A stretch of 33,969 nt of DNA, taken from the NCBI GenBank assembly GCA_002733805.1, contig NVXG01000033.1, positions 67,666-101,634 on the forward strand, given 5' to 3'. Below the pieces are notes generated by a model. It ran no database searches. It saw only the letters and a program-made list of their open reading frames with translations, and had not been told where the DNA came from. The DNA is from Robiginitomaculum sp. (GTDB lineage: Bacteria > Pseudomonadota > Alphaproteobacteria > Caulobacterales > Maricaulaceae). A program made the translations under genes and the position numbers. Below are positions 1 through 8,420 of the stretch, piece after piece; the stretch's first letter is position 1, and each line of letters begins with the position of its first letter.

Positions 1-711
1 GGAGCGAAGCCGCAAACCTGCTTTTTGCGCGTCCTTAGACAAGCCAATTTCGTGCTTGCGGATCACCCACGATTTGGAATGAACGTGAATGTATTTTTGC
101 CAGCGCCGGACAAAGGCCGCATCACGCAACACCGCTTTGTGGAATAATAAGAAATAACTTTGTAAATGATAATGCGAATCCCAAGAATCAGTCAGGGACC
201 ACATATCGGCGGTATCGGCCGACATTTGTTCAAAGATGGAGGCCAAGGGAAAGACCGGGCCATACACACTATCATTGCACAAGAGCAGGCTCTGCAATTC
301 GCCAAGGTCGCCAGCCGCTTTGATCCCGTCGGCATAGGCTCCGAAATCATAGCCCTTATTGGCTCGCCACAAAATAGTCTCGACCTTGCCTTGCAGTTTT
401 GTCCGTTGTCGGTCCGGGAATTTGGGTGAATTGGTTACAAAAATAATCCGCCGCCCGGCCAAGGCCAATTGCTCTAGGTATTCCAGCACAAAGCCATGGA
501 TAACACCGTCTTTGTCAAAATGGGCGAAGATTACTAGATCGCCGGATGTGGATTTTTGCCCGCCGGGCCAGCTTTGTTTGACCAATGAGCGCCGCCCAAA
601 CAAACAGGCCAGTGCGAATTTGACATATTGCACCAGATAGTCCGAGCGTTCCCGCTCGCCAAAAACTAGCATCCACACGCGTCTGAATTGTGCTTTGATC
701 GCTTTGATCAC
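1..711 (-). CDS. RgpF-like rhamnan-synthesis family protein, partial (C-terminus beyond the window)
   Basis: The reading frame stays open from a GTG at 711 down to base 1, giving 237 residues without a stop. The sequence has the order of motifs of the rhamnan synthesis F (RgpF) family: a DLVIFAHFDKDG segment near 58-69, IIFVTNS near 89-95, ANKGYDFGAY near 117-126, LLLCNDSVYGP near 142-152, and HLQSYFLLF near 182-190. Family members act in building or decorating surface rhamnose-containing polysaccharides. The GTG overlaps the TGA of the upstream methyltransferase gene in a GTGA, so translation is probably coupled. With a sulfotransferase-like protein and a methyltransferase immediately upstream, a role in modifying an envelope glycan is a fair inference. 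The exact reaction cannot be read from the fragment. Confidence 0.8.
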   Translation of the reverse strand, partial: MIKAIKAQFRRVWMLVFGERERSDYLVQYVKFALACLFGRRSLVKQSWPGGQKSTSGDLVIFAHFDKDGVIHGFVLEYLEQLALAGRRIIFVTNSPKFPDRQRTKLQGKVETILWRANKGYDFGAYADGIKAAGDLGELQSLLLCNDSVYGPVFPLASIFEQMSADTADMWSLTDSWDSHYHLQSYFLLFHKAVLRDAAFVRRWQKYIHVHSKSWVIRKHEIGLSKDAQKAGLRLRS

Positions 712-2897
712 CGGGCGGCTCCGTTGGCTTTTTGAACGTCCATTTGTCGTCTTTGGGCAATGACCATAACATCTTTAGCGTCGTTACAAACCAAATCGTC
801 ATCGCAATCAGCAGCTTTACGCAACCATGGCAGGGCGGCGCCTGCCTGCTCCAGCCGGTTTAGCGTGTCCAATCCCAGTGCCAACCAAAGAGCCGGTGGC
901 CCTTGTCGTAAACTCGCTTCAGGACCGAGCAAGGCTCTAAATTTTTTGGCTTGATCTGGTTTGTCGCCAGCCACCGCAGCTAGGAAACCCTGGATTTTGG
1001 TGTCAGCCAACAATCGACCCAATACGGTTTTGGTATCGCCGTTGGCTACGCAAATCGCCCGCTCAAACCACACGATGGCGTTGGCCGGATCGGTGCGTTG
1101 GTCGATGTGCCCTAACGCCACTAGCAAATCGAGGTCGGGTTTTTGCGGAGTTCCGTGGGCCAATGCTCCACGAATTTCGTCCGCTATGGGGCGCAACGCT
1201 TCGTGTCCGCCATCGGCTAAGATTTCTGTACCATGCACCCGCGCCTGTTCTTTCCATATCTTGCGTAAGTTTTGCAGTCCCGCCCCCGGTGGGCCAGTCA
1301 GCAATTTATCCAACCAAAATAGACCTTCTTTGCGGTTTTGATGGTGATTTAGCGCCAACATGGCCAAACCGGTTATCGCTGCTTTTTCATACTCATTGAT
1401 GTTGGTTTTATCGTGCAGTTTTTGGGCAATGGGTTCAGCCAAGGGGCGGGCAATATCCCATTGGCCAGTATTGGCGGCTTGGGCAAATACTTGCATTTTT
1501 ACTTGCCACATTGCGGCTTGGTCTTCATCGGTCAATTGCTCTGGTTCGAGCTGTTGCAATCGCTGTGCGGCCAAGGGCAGGTTGGGGGAAATCGCCAGTT
1601 CGATCAGGCGTATTTGTGCCAACCCCGCCAGCTTTCGACTTTCCAGATCGACCACATTCGCTTGGTGCAGGGCGGGTTGCATCACCTTGTAACTCCGGAT
1701 CGTCGCATGGAAATATGTTTCGGCTCGTTGTGTATCCTGATCGGCATTCAGGGCCAAAACCCCACCATGATACAACACCAGGACCAGATTAAACGGCAAT
1801 TTGCTGGCGATTGATTTTATAGTCTCGTCTGGCGCGATCGGCAGATCAAGGCGGGATGGGTCCCGCACATCCAGCCCGTATTGTTCTTGCCAATGGGTCG
1901 CCAATTGATCCAGCACCAAATCAGCTTGGGCGTACGTGCCTGCATTGACCAATTCCTTGAACCACCGCCCGGTAAATCCGCTGAACAGTATGGTATGCTT
2001 GGCGAATTGTCCGGTCTGGGTTTGCAGATATTGGCAGAGTTTTTTGCGGTCCAATGGTCGGTCGACTGTAAGCGCCAAGGGCGCATTGGAGGCGATGACC
2101 AGCAAACTGTTTTGATCGGCCTGTAGGTGGACGTGGGCAAAGCCGGCCCGGTTCAAGGCTTGGCGCAATCCGTCTTTTGAATACAAAACCAGATGCGAGC
2201 CGGGTGAGATCAGCGATAAATGAGCCTCCAGCGCACGGGCTGGGTCCAAGGCTGCGATATTCGGCGTGGTTAGGATCAAGGTGCCCTTGTCACCAACCAG
2301 ATCATGGATCAGCGACAGAAGCGGGTCGGGGTCTGCAAGGTGCTCGACCAGTTCCGAGCCATAGACCAAATCGGCTGTTTTTACTTGTACGGCGGTATCT
2401 TTATTCAAATACTGCGGATGAATATCCAAGCCCAAATCATTGGCACCGTGGGTCGCCAGCGATGAGGGGTCATATCCGATAGGCTCCCAGCCCAATGCCT
2501 CGCGGGCAAAATGTAACGAGAACCCATAGCCACAACCCACTTCCAACAAGGTCTTGATCGGCTGTTGGTTGATCCGAAAAAACGGCCGAAACATCGCCTC
2601 AAATCCGGCCCCCTGCTCAATATAGTATTTGCGCGCGGCAAAATTGGTCGATTGTTCGGCCTCATAAGCTGGGGGGTGCAGGGTTGGAAAATGGCCGCTT
2701 TGGCAGTCAGGGCACTCAAACAACGTAAAGCGATGAAACCGATGGGCTGGGCTGGCTACATCCAGCCGACTGGTCATGGTTCGGGTTTTATGGCAAGCCG
2801 GGCAGGTCAGGGTTTTGGAAGGAGACTTGTGCCAGCGAACCCAACCCCGGTTATGGGCGATCGGATCAAACCCGGTGATTTGCTCGATCAGTTTCAT
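708..2897 (-). CDS. SAM-dependent methyltransferase with N-terminal zinc ribbon and long helical C-terminal region
   Basis: 729 residues. Two Cys pairs (C32/C35 and C62/C65) form a likely zinc ribbon at the N-terminus. A class I methyltransferase domain follows (about 90-260), with the SAM-binding motif LLEVGCGYGF at 117-126 and LVYGSELVEHLADPDPLL further on, as in Methyltransf_23-type enzymes. The last 400 or so residues are rich in alternating Leu/Ala helices that read like TPR-type repeats (for example around WFERAICVA and ALWLALGLDTLNRL), a part most methyltransferases lack. The substrate is unknown. The ATG overlaps the upstream sulfotransferase-like stop (ATGA), and its own stop overlaps the RgpF-like start, which puts it in the middle of a coupled glycan-type gene set. 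Methylation of a sugar or lipid-linked glycan is inferred from context only. Confidence 0.8.
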   Translation of the reverse strand: MKLIEQITGFDPIAHNRGWVRWHKSPSKTLTCPACHKTRTMTSRLDVASPAHRFHRFTLFECPDCQSGHFPTLHPPAYEAEQSTNFAARKYYIEQGAGFEAMFRPFFRINQQPIKTLLEVGCGYGFSLHFAREALGWEPIGYDPSSLATHGANDLGLDIHPQYLNKDTAVQVKTADLVYGSELVEHLADPDPLLSLIHDLVGDKGTLILTTPNIAALDPARALEAHLSLISPGSHLVLYSKDGLRQALNRAGFAHVHLQADQNSLLVIASNAPLALTVDRPLDRKKLCQYLQTQTGQFAKHTILFSGFTGRWFKELVNAGTYAQADLVLDQLATHWQEQYGLDVRDPSRLDLPIAPDETIKSIASKLPFNLVLVLYHGGVLALNADQDTQRAETYFHATIRSYKVMQPALHQANVVDLESRKLAGLAQIRLIELAISPNLPLAAQRLQQLEPEQLTDEDQAAMWQVKMQVFAQAANTGQWDIARPLAEPIAQKLHDKTNINEYEKAAITGLAMLALNHHQNRKEGLFWLDKLLTGPPGAGLQNLRKIWKEQARVHGTEILADGGHEALRPIADEIRGALAHGTPQKPDLDLLVALGHIDQRTDPANAIVWFERAICVANGDTKTVLGRLLADTKIQGFLAAVAGDKPDQAKKFRALLGPEASLRQGPPALWLALGLDTLNRLEQAGAALPWLRKAADCDDDLVCNDAKDVMVIAQRRQMDVQKANGAAR

Positions 2898-3586
2898 GGG
2901 ACATGATCCGCCGGCAGATGCCCATGGCCCCGTCCCGGTTCTATAAATTCGCGGGCAGCTTGCAAGAATTCCGGTTTGGCTTCCATTCCCAGAAATTCAC
3001 ACAGATCAGTGGCAAACTGTTCGGGGTGTAAAATGGCTTTTTCATAGCCGGTCAGCAGCGCCGGAGCCTCGCGCCGTTTCAGCACTTCCAACAACCAAGC
3101 GTAATTGTTCTGGGCGCGGGATAGGGTTTCTAGGGTATCGGTATGAGTGTCGGTCAGTTCGCGGGCCGAGATTGAATAAAAATCTCGAAACACCACCACC
3201 AGATGCGGATTGCGGATATGGGCCAGCAGCGGTGCGATATAGACAAAGCCCAACGGGTCTTTCCATCCCCAGATGGAATGTTGCTGATTGCGGGTTTTCA
3301 CCAGTTGCAACAGACGTTGCAAAACTTGTTCATGTTCTGGGTGTTTGGCATCGGGGATCGCAGTCAATGGTTCGCGCCCTTCAATAAAATCTAGGTCCTC
3401 ATTGGTCGGTGGATCAATGCGCTCGCCCATGGAAATGCCCAGCAGTCGAACCAATCCGGCTACCATCGAAGTGCCGCCGCGTGCCGCGCCCAGAACGATA
3501 ACGGTTTTATCGGCGTTCTCGTCTGGCGCAATAAACTCCAATCCGTATCCGGCTGGAATGATGTTGGTGACAGTAGGCTTGTTCAT
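2894..3586 (-). CDS. sulfotransferase-like P-loop protein
   Basis: 230 residues. The N-terminal third carries VIVLGAARGGTSMVAGLVRL (29-48), the 5'-phosphosulfate-binding P-loop style motif of bacterial sulfotransferase-family proteins, in which GGTS replaces the usual kinase GKS/T. VVVFRDFYSISARE further on fits the 3'-phosphate-binding segment (R..S). The family moves sulfate from PAPS to sugars, lipids or proteins; some members have other or unknown activity. It starts with an ATG that shares one base with the stop of the prepilin peptidase gene (TAATG) and ends overlapping the methyltransferase start, so it belongs to the same transcript. With no PAPS synthesis genes in view, the sulfated product is unknown. 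A kinase-like P-loop protein is the main alternative. Confidence 0.7.
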   Translation of the reverse strand: MNKPTVTNIIPAGYGLEFIAPDENADKTVIVLGAARGGTSMVAGLVRLLGISMGERIDPPTNEDLDFIEGREPLTAIPDAKHPEHEQVLQRLLQLVKTRNQQHSIWGWKDPLGFVYIAPLLAHIRNPHLVVVFRDFYSISARELTDTHTDTLETLSRAQNNYAWLLEVLKRREAPALLTGYEKAILHPEQFATDLCEFLGMEAKPEFLQAAREFIEPGRGHGHLPADHVP

Positions 3587-4347
3587 TATCCGCGCCCCAT
3601 AAGGGCAGGCAGGTTGGTCCCGAGCCAGACCAGATAGATCGAAGCGGCCAATGCCGGGCCAAAGGCCAAGGCAGTATCAGCTTTCAAGGCCTCGCCTTTC
3701 TTTCGGTTGGCCACTAAACCAAGCAGGGCCAGCAAGGAGGCGATCAACACAATCCAGCTTAAGGCAAAGGGGCCGGTCCACGCACCGCCCGCTGCCAGTA
3801 ATTTGGCATCACCCCGGCCCAACCCCTCGCGGCCACGCAAGGCCAGATACAGTTTCGAGATGCCAAAAAACACCACATAACCGATGCTGGCACCCAGTAC
3901 GGACATGCCAAGTTCGTCCCATTGCCCATGGGTAAATGCCATTATGCCACCGGCCAGTATCAGAGCAAAGCTACTGCCATTGGGCAGTAGGCGCAGTCGA
4001 AAGTCGACCAGAGAGGCAAACAACAAGGTCCAGCCCAACAAGGCGGTGGCCAGTTCCATCCAGCCGTCAAAAGCCCAAACGGCACTGATCGCGATGGTAA
4101 TGGCCAAAAGTTCGACAATAAAATGCACCCGGCCAATCGGCGCTTTGCAGGTTCGGCACTGACCGCGCAGCATCAGATAACTGAACACCGGAACCAGATC
4201 GATGATGGTAAGCTTTGTCTCGCAATGTCCGCACCGGGAGCGAGCCTGTAACACCTGCCGCCATTCGGGCCAGCTTTTGGCGCTGGCGCTGACAAAACTC
4301 CCCATAAATGGGCCGATCAGCAGCACAAAGAGTGACAGGCTGGACAC
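3586..4347 (-). CDS. gspO: prepilin peptidase / N-methyltransferase (A24 family)
   Basis: 253 residues, starting at a GTG. It is an integral membrane aspartic peptidase that removes the leader of type IV pilins or type II pseudopilins and methylates the new N-terminus. All hallmarks are present: N-terminal GSFVSA near 16-21, a four-Cys zinc motif C39/C42/C64/C67, the first catalytic Asp D115 in VDFRLRLLPN, and the second, D180, in the GRGDAK motif. About seven hydrophobic segments follow. The first Asp motif ends in PN rather than the more common PD. It lies 4 nt after gspD, so it probably serves a type II secretion system, though the same enzyme may process other pilins. The symbol follows that context; pilD would be an equal choice. 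Confidence 0.9.
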   Translation of the reverse strand: MSSLSLFVLLIGPFMGSFVSASAKSWPEWRQVLQARSRCGHCETKLTIIDLVPVFSYLMLRGQCRTCKAPIGRVHFIVELLAITIAISAVWAFDGWMELATALLGWTLLFASLVDFRLRLLPNGSSFALILAGGIMAFTHGQWDELGMSVLGASIGYVVFFGISKLYLALRGREGLGRGDAKLLAAGGAWTGPFALSWIVLIASLLALLGLVANRKKGEALKADTALAFGPALAASIYLVWLGTNLPALMGRG

Positions 4348-4351
4348 GGAC

Positions 4352-6490
4352 CTATTCCGATGCCGGATCGGCTGGCTGGCTGGTTTTTTCGGCTTCGCGC
4401 CGAATCAGCACCATGCGCTGGCGAATTTCGTTGATCAGTTCCGAATTGTCCTGATCTACGCTCAGCACGTGTGGGGTCAGGAACACCAGCAACTCTGTAC
4501 GTTTTGACGAAACTTCATGGCTGCCAAACAGGTTTTTGATGATCGGTATTTTGGACAGGCCGGGCAGGCCACTGGTCAACTCTGTTGAACTATCCGAGAT
4601 CAACCCGCCCAAGATCACCGTCTGGCCCGATCTGGCGGCGATGGTGCTTTCCATCACCCGCTTGGAAATGGTCGGGGTCAATTGGCCAGTCGAAGCCGAG
4701 GTCGAAACATTTGAAACTTCTTGGCGAATTTCCATGGTGACCAGTCCGGTTGAGGAAATGCGCGGCGTAACGTCGAGGATCACCCCGGTGTCTCGAAACT
4801 CCACGGAATTGACTTGCGGGGCATTGGCAATCACCACGTCCTGGGTCTGGCGGGTGATCACCGGGATCTGGTCGCCAACCTGCAAGTGGGCTTTTTGATT
4901 GTCTAATGCTACAATGTGCGGCGACGAAACCACTTTCAGCTCGGTAATATTGTCCAGAATATCCAAGGCAAACCGCGCGTCTGTACCATTATCCAGAATG
5001 AAATTGAAACCGGGAAATACGCCATTGGCGTCCAGCGCCCCACCATTGGAAAATCCGCCGCGACCACTATCGGCAATGCTGCCCAGACCATTGGTCGTAA
5101 AGAAATATTGTACGCCGTACCGCAACGTGTCGTTCAGGGTGACCTCGGCAATAATCATGTCGATCAGTACCTGGGCCGGTGGATTGTCGATTTTGCGTAA
5201 GGCTTGTGCAACCAAACGCTGGCTTTGCGGGTTGGCCAGCACCACCAATGTATTATTGATCGGATTGCCGATAATGCGCGGTGCATCGGCCTTGGCACCA
5301 CCAGTGCTGATTTTGGGGCCGTTTGTATTACGGGCTGGGCTGGTATTGCGAACCTGTTTCTGGTCCGGTGAAATACTCGAAGAGGTGTACGAACTACCCC
5401 CGCCAAACAATTGATTGAGTAAATCAGCCGTTTCCAGTGCTTTGCCGTTTTCGATCTTGTAGGTGCGCAAACCAATGTCTGACGGCCCGCCCATATCCAG
5501 CCGCTGTATCCACATTTGCGCCTTGGCCAGCAGGGTATTGCCCGGAGCCAACACCAATACGGCATTGATGCGCTCTATGGCTTGCAATTGTATGGCCCCG
5601 TCCAGTTGTCCGCCGGGTTCGGTTTGCAAAATGCTGTTCAATTCCATGATGATGTCGGCAGCAGAAGCGTTTTGTAACGGGAAGATGCCAGTGGCCATTC
5701 CGGCCATCCAGTCCACGTCAAACGCGTGTACCGCAGCCACTGCATTGGCCCGCTCAATCCCATTGCCCGAGGCCAGCAATAAATTGCGTGAAACGTCAGA
5801 TTTTAAGGAACCGGCCCGGGTAATGGTGCTTTCCAACAGGGTGATCATTGCATTAGCCGATACATGGGTCAGCGGGATCAAAGTTACGCCAAAGCCGGGG
5901 GAGCCGGCTTTGGTAAATCGGATATTTCCGCCGGCATAGGCTTCACCAGCCGGGCCGATGATCCAACCGGCCGGGCTTTTTTCCAGTGCGGCGCTATTCA
6001 TGGAGAGCACGGTTTCCAGCAAAAACAACAGCTGGTCTTTGTTCACCGGCTGCCCGGTTGCAGCAGTGACCGTGCCCTTGACCCTTGGGTCCAGCACAAA
6101 GGGCTGATCCAGCAGGTCGCCCAAAATGGTTTGCACCACTTCTGGTAAATCAGCTTCTGAAAAATTGACGGTAAACCCACCGCCGGTCGTGGAACTTTTT
6201 GCATAGCGGGCTGTGCCGACCCGAGGCCCGGTGGCAGGATAAATCTGCGGGGCCAGCTCTGGGCTGTCATTGGTTTCAGCTTGGGTTGTGGTTTCAGGTT
6301 CTAGTGTTTTATCGATTGTTACGTTTTGGCTGGCAAAAACCCGGGCAAACGGATTGCCCGGTGTTTCGCCAAGCGCGGAAGTGGTGCCATTGGTTTCACA
6401 AGCTGCCAGAATAAAAATGGCCGACAGGGCCAACAGTTTGAAGCTACTTAAAACACCGGCCCGAAATTGTTTGTCCGTAATCAAAACCAT
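4352..6490 (-). CDS. gspD: type II secretion secretin GspD with a lipoprotein signal
   Basis: 712 residues from the chosen ATG at 6490. The longest frame adds 16 residues upstream, but the internal start directly follows an AGGGAG and gives a clean lipoprotein signal: basic n-region, hydrophobic core, then ILAAC with the Cys near residue 32. After a low-complexity linker come an N0 domain (FTVNFSEADLPEVVQTI), N1-N3 ring-forming repeats, and the secretin core at the C-terminus, with VVSSPHIVALDN, GDQIPVITR, VEFRDTGVILDVTPRI and VILGGLISD. It forms the outer-membrane gate of the type II secretion system. The rest of the gsp cluster is not in this window. Only the prepilin peptidase is adjacent, downstream. 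The lipobox suggests a self-anchoring liposecretin like HxcQ. Confidence 0.92.
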   Translation of the reverse strand: MVLITDKQFRAGVLSSFKLLALSAIFILAACETNGTTSALGETPGNPFARVFASQNVTIDKTLEPETTTQAETNDSPELAPQIYPATGPRVGTARYAKSSTTGGGFTVNFSEADLPEVVQTILGDLLDQPFVLDPRVKGTVTAATGQPVNKDQLLFLLETVLSMNSAALEKSPAGWIIGPAGEAYAGGNIRFTKAGSPGFGVTLIPLTHVSANAMITLLESTITRAGSLKSDVSRNLLLASGNGIERANAVAAVHAFDVDWMAGMATGIFPLQNASAADIIMELNSILQTEPGGQLDGAIQLQAIERINAVLVLAPGNTLLAKAQMWIQRLDMGGPSDIGLRTYKIENGKALETADLLNQLFGGGSSYTSSSISPDQKQVRNTSPARNTNGPKISTGGAKADAPRIIGNPINNTLVVLANPQSQRLVAQALRKIDNPPAQVLIDMIIAEVTLNDTLRYGVQYFFTTNGLGSIADSGRGGFSNGGALDANGVFPGFNFILDNGTDARFALDILDNITELKVVSSPHIVALDNQKAHLQVGDQIPVITRQTQDVVIANAPQVNSVEFRDTGVILDVTPRISSTGLVTMEIRQEVSNVSTSASTGQLTPTISKRVMESTIAARSGQTVILGGLISDSSTELTSGLPGLSKIPIIKNLFGSHEVSSKRTELLVFLTPHVLSVDQDNSELINEIRQRMVLIRREAEKTSQPADPASE

Positions 6491-6577
6491 TCTCCCTAAT
6501 CCCCGGCCACAAGTATCAGATGTTTGGGCTTTCCCCAAGTCTGTAATGCGCCCGAGCAGAGTTGGGGCCGGTCGCAG

Positions 6578-8143
6578 TCAGGAGGGTGGGCTGTCGAGAT
6601 ACTGCCAGCGTTGTTCGTATGCTTCATCGCGTGTTTGCGGCGCATATCCTTGTGCCTCGAACAGTTCAAATTGCCGGGTACGTCCTGCCCCCAACGGGAT
6701 ATGAACGAGACCAAGGGATTGAATCCGTCGAAAATCGGCCAAAACCCTTGGCGCAAAGCGAGGTCGCGACACGATCACCAGCAATTTTCGCGGATCACCG
6801 GGCAAGAGAGGTTCCATCAACTCGCGATGCGAATGGGGCACACCATAACGCGGCCACATTTTCAGCTCGATCTCTGACTGATGGCGCAAGCCCCAAGTGA
6901 TCGAGTAATGAAACAACCGGGTATCGGTCACGATCGCGGCAAAAGGCTGACCGGTTCCATCATTGGCATATTTCGCCATAATCTCTGAAATGGTTTGGTC
7001 CCACCCGGTCAGGGGCTGCAATACGGCCCCCAAGGGTCCCTCAGTAAATCGATCTGGCTTGGCCAGCACCACCAGCAATCCCGTAGCTAATATAGTATGC
7101 AGACCAAGGCTGACCAGTAACAAAGTCTGTCGCCAATCCCGGGCTGCAAAGCGGGCCAATAACAGGCTGGCCGGAACAAAGGCGATCACCGCCCAATTCC
7201 CATGGGCCCGGCTGGAAAATGCCTGCACGGAAATGATCAATAGTGGGATCAGGCCCAGTACCATCAGCCGAAATTCCGGCGATTGGCGAGGTTTGGTCAG
7301 CGCCCAGCCAAAGGCCAGCAGCAAAAGGAAAAAGGGTATCGGACCAAACACCCCGAATTGGCTCAGCCAAAAAGTACCCAATTCCTGTGCGCTGGACAGG
7401 AGTGAAAATTGGGTGGAGGCCTGCGCCAGATCGACATTGGCGGCGGTATGGCTCAACGTGGCAAAGCTATGGTCCCGGTTCCAAGCCAGATTGGGCAGGA
7501 TCATCAAAATTGGAATGAGCAGGATCAAACTATTCTTTCGCCAACCGATTGCCTGGCGCAAAGCTGGATCAACCAGAATCAGTAGGGCAAACCCGGCACC
7601 CAGAAACAACACGGCATATTTGGCCAGCAGACCCAGACCGAGCGCCACACCCAGCCACACGGGCCAAACCAGCGAACCGGGCTGATCAAGCATTCGAAAA
7701 AACCCGTAGAGCGCCATGGCGGCCAATGGCAAAAGCAGCGCATCCGTGGTCAACAGAAATGACGAGAGCGAAATAGCTGGCATCAGTAGATAAATCGCCG
7801 CCGTCCATGTGGCGACCATCCGTTCCTGCGGCCACAATTGCCGGGCGGTCAAAAACAGGAAAACTGCACCAATTCCATGTAAAATCGGAGCTGAAAACCG
7901 TAAACCAAATGCCGAATCACCTATTGACCAACTGGTCAGGCTTATCAGCCATGCAATGAGGGGTGGCTTGGAAAAGTATCCCCAGTCAAGGGTCGTGCTC
8001 CAGTGCCAGTACTGCGCTTCATCGCCACCGGGGGGGAGGGGAGAAACCGCCAAGGCAAGCAGGCGAAGCCCAACCAACAGCCCCAATAGGACCGCCCAAG
8101 CATATTTTGCCTTAAATGCTGATTTAATGGCGTGAATTGGCAA
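6578..8143 (-). CDS. membrane glycosyltransferase, GT39/ArnT-like (PMT_2 family)
   Basis: 521 residues with about ten or more hydrophobic segments. The first periplasmic loop carries the acidic pair D41/E42 in the GGDEAQYWHW context that marks GT-C enzymes using polyprenyl-phosphate sugars (ArnT, protein O-mannosyltransferases). FSKPPLIAWLI and the TTDALLLPL segment also fit the family. It would transfer a lipid-linked sugar onto lipid A, a glycan or protein on the periplasmic side; the acceptor cannot be told. The start is a TTG at 8143, because an in-frame stop lies just upstream and an AGGAG sits 7 nt before it. It is the first gene of the minus-strand run, 87 bp before gspD, and is divergent from the TonB receptor. 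Confidence 0.85.
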   Translation of the reverse strand: MPIHAIKSAFKAKYAWAVLLGLLVGLRLLALAVSPLPPGGDEAQYWHWSTTLDWGYFSKPPLIAWLISLTSWSIGDSAFGLRFSAPILHGIGAVFLFLTARQLWPQERMVATWTAAIYLLMPAISLSSFLLTTDALLLPLAAMALYGFFRMLDQPGSLVWPVWLGVALGLGLLAKYAVLFLGAGFALLILVDPALRQAIGWRKNSLILLIPILMILPNLAWNRDHSFATLSHTAANVDLAQASTQFSLLSSAQELGTFWLSQFGVFGPIPFFLLLLAFGWALTKPRQSPEFRLMVLGLIPLLIISVQAFSSRAHGNWAVIAFVPASLLLARFAARDWRQTLLLVSLGLHTILATGLLVVLAKPDRFTEGPLGAVLQPLTGWDQTISEIMAKYANDGTGQPFAAIVTDTRLFHYSITWGLRHQSEIELKMWPRYGVPHSHRELMEPLLPGDPRKLLVIVSRPRFAPRVLADFRRIQSLGLVHIPLGAGRTRQFELFEAQGYAPQTRDEAYEQRWQYLDSPPS

Positions 8144-8211
8144 TATTCATCTCCTGAAACCTTAAAAAAGTCTAGCAGGAAGTGCGGGGCAACCAAAGCA
8201 ACGAATTCTTT

Positions 8212-8245
8212 CAGAATATGGCGGCAAACCGCCTGTGGGATTCTG
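8212..8245. repeat. two-part inverted repeat in the divergent GT39/TonB-receptor region
   Basis: The outer arms CAGAAT (8212-8217) and ATTCTG (8240-8245) enclose a perfect GGCGG-CAAA-CCGCC hairpin (8220-8233). No T-run follows on either strand, so it is not a plain terminator. It lies about 70 bp upstream of the minus-strand glycosyltransferase start and could be a 5' leader hairpin or an operator. The rest of 8144-8420 holds only the PHO-box-like site and the receptor leader. Confidence 0.35.
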
Positions 8246-8317
8246 GTCACTATCCAGATTTTCCGCTCAAGGGTGAGCCTCGGTTGGCATTGCCATGCAG
8301 GGATATTGTATTATACG

Positions 8318-8335
8318 CTGTCGCACAGGTGTCAT
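8318..8335 (+). promoter_or_regulatory. PHO-box-like PhoB site upstream of the TonB receptor
   Basis: Two 7-mers separated by 4 nt, CTGTCGC-ACAG-GTGTCAT, match the classic PhoB layout of direct CTGTCAT-type repeats with an 11-bp period at 11 of 14 positions. The site lies 85 bp before the receptor start codon. I see no strong -10 hexamer at the expected distance, so this is a candidate only. The gene content (SurE-like nucleotidase, PhnC, PhnDE) makes phosphate control plausible. Confidence 0.45.
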
Positions 8336-8420
8336 ATAAGACTTGTATGGCACTGTCCTGACGGATGGCGCGGGGTGCGTGAATAACATTCGTGAATTTT
8401 TTCCTTTGTGGGGGATCATA

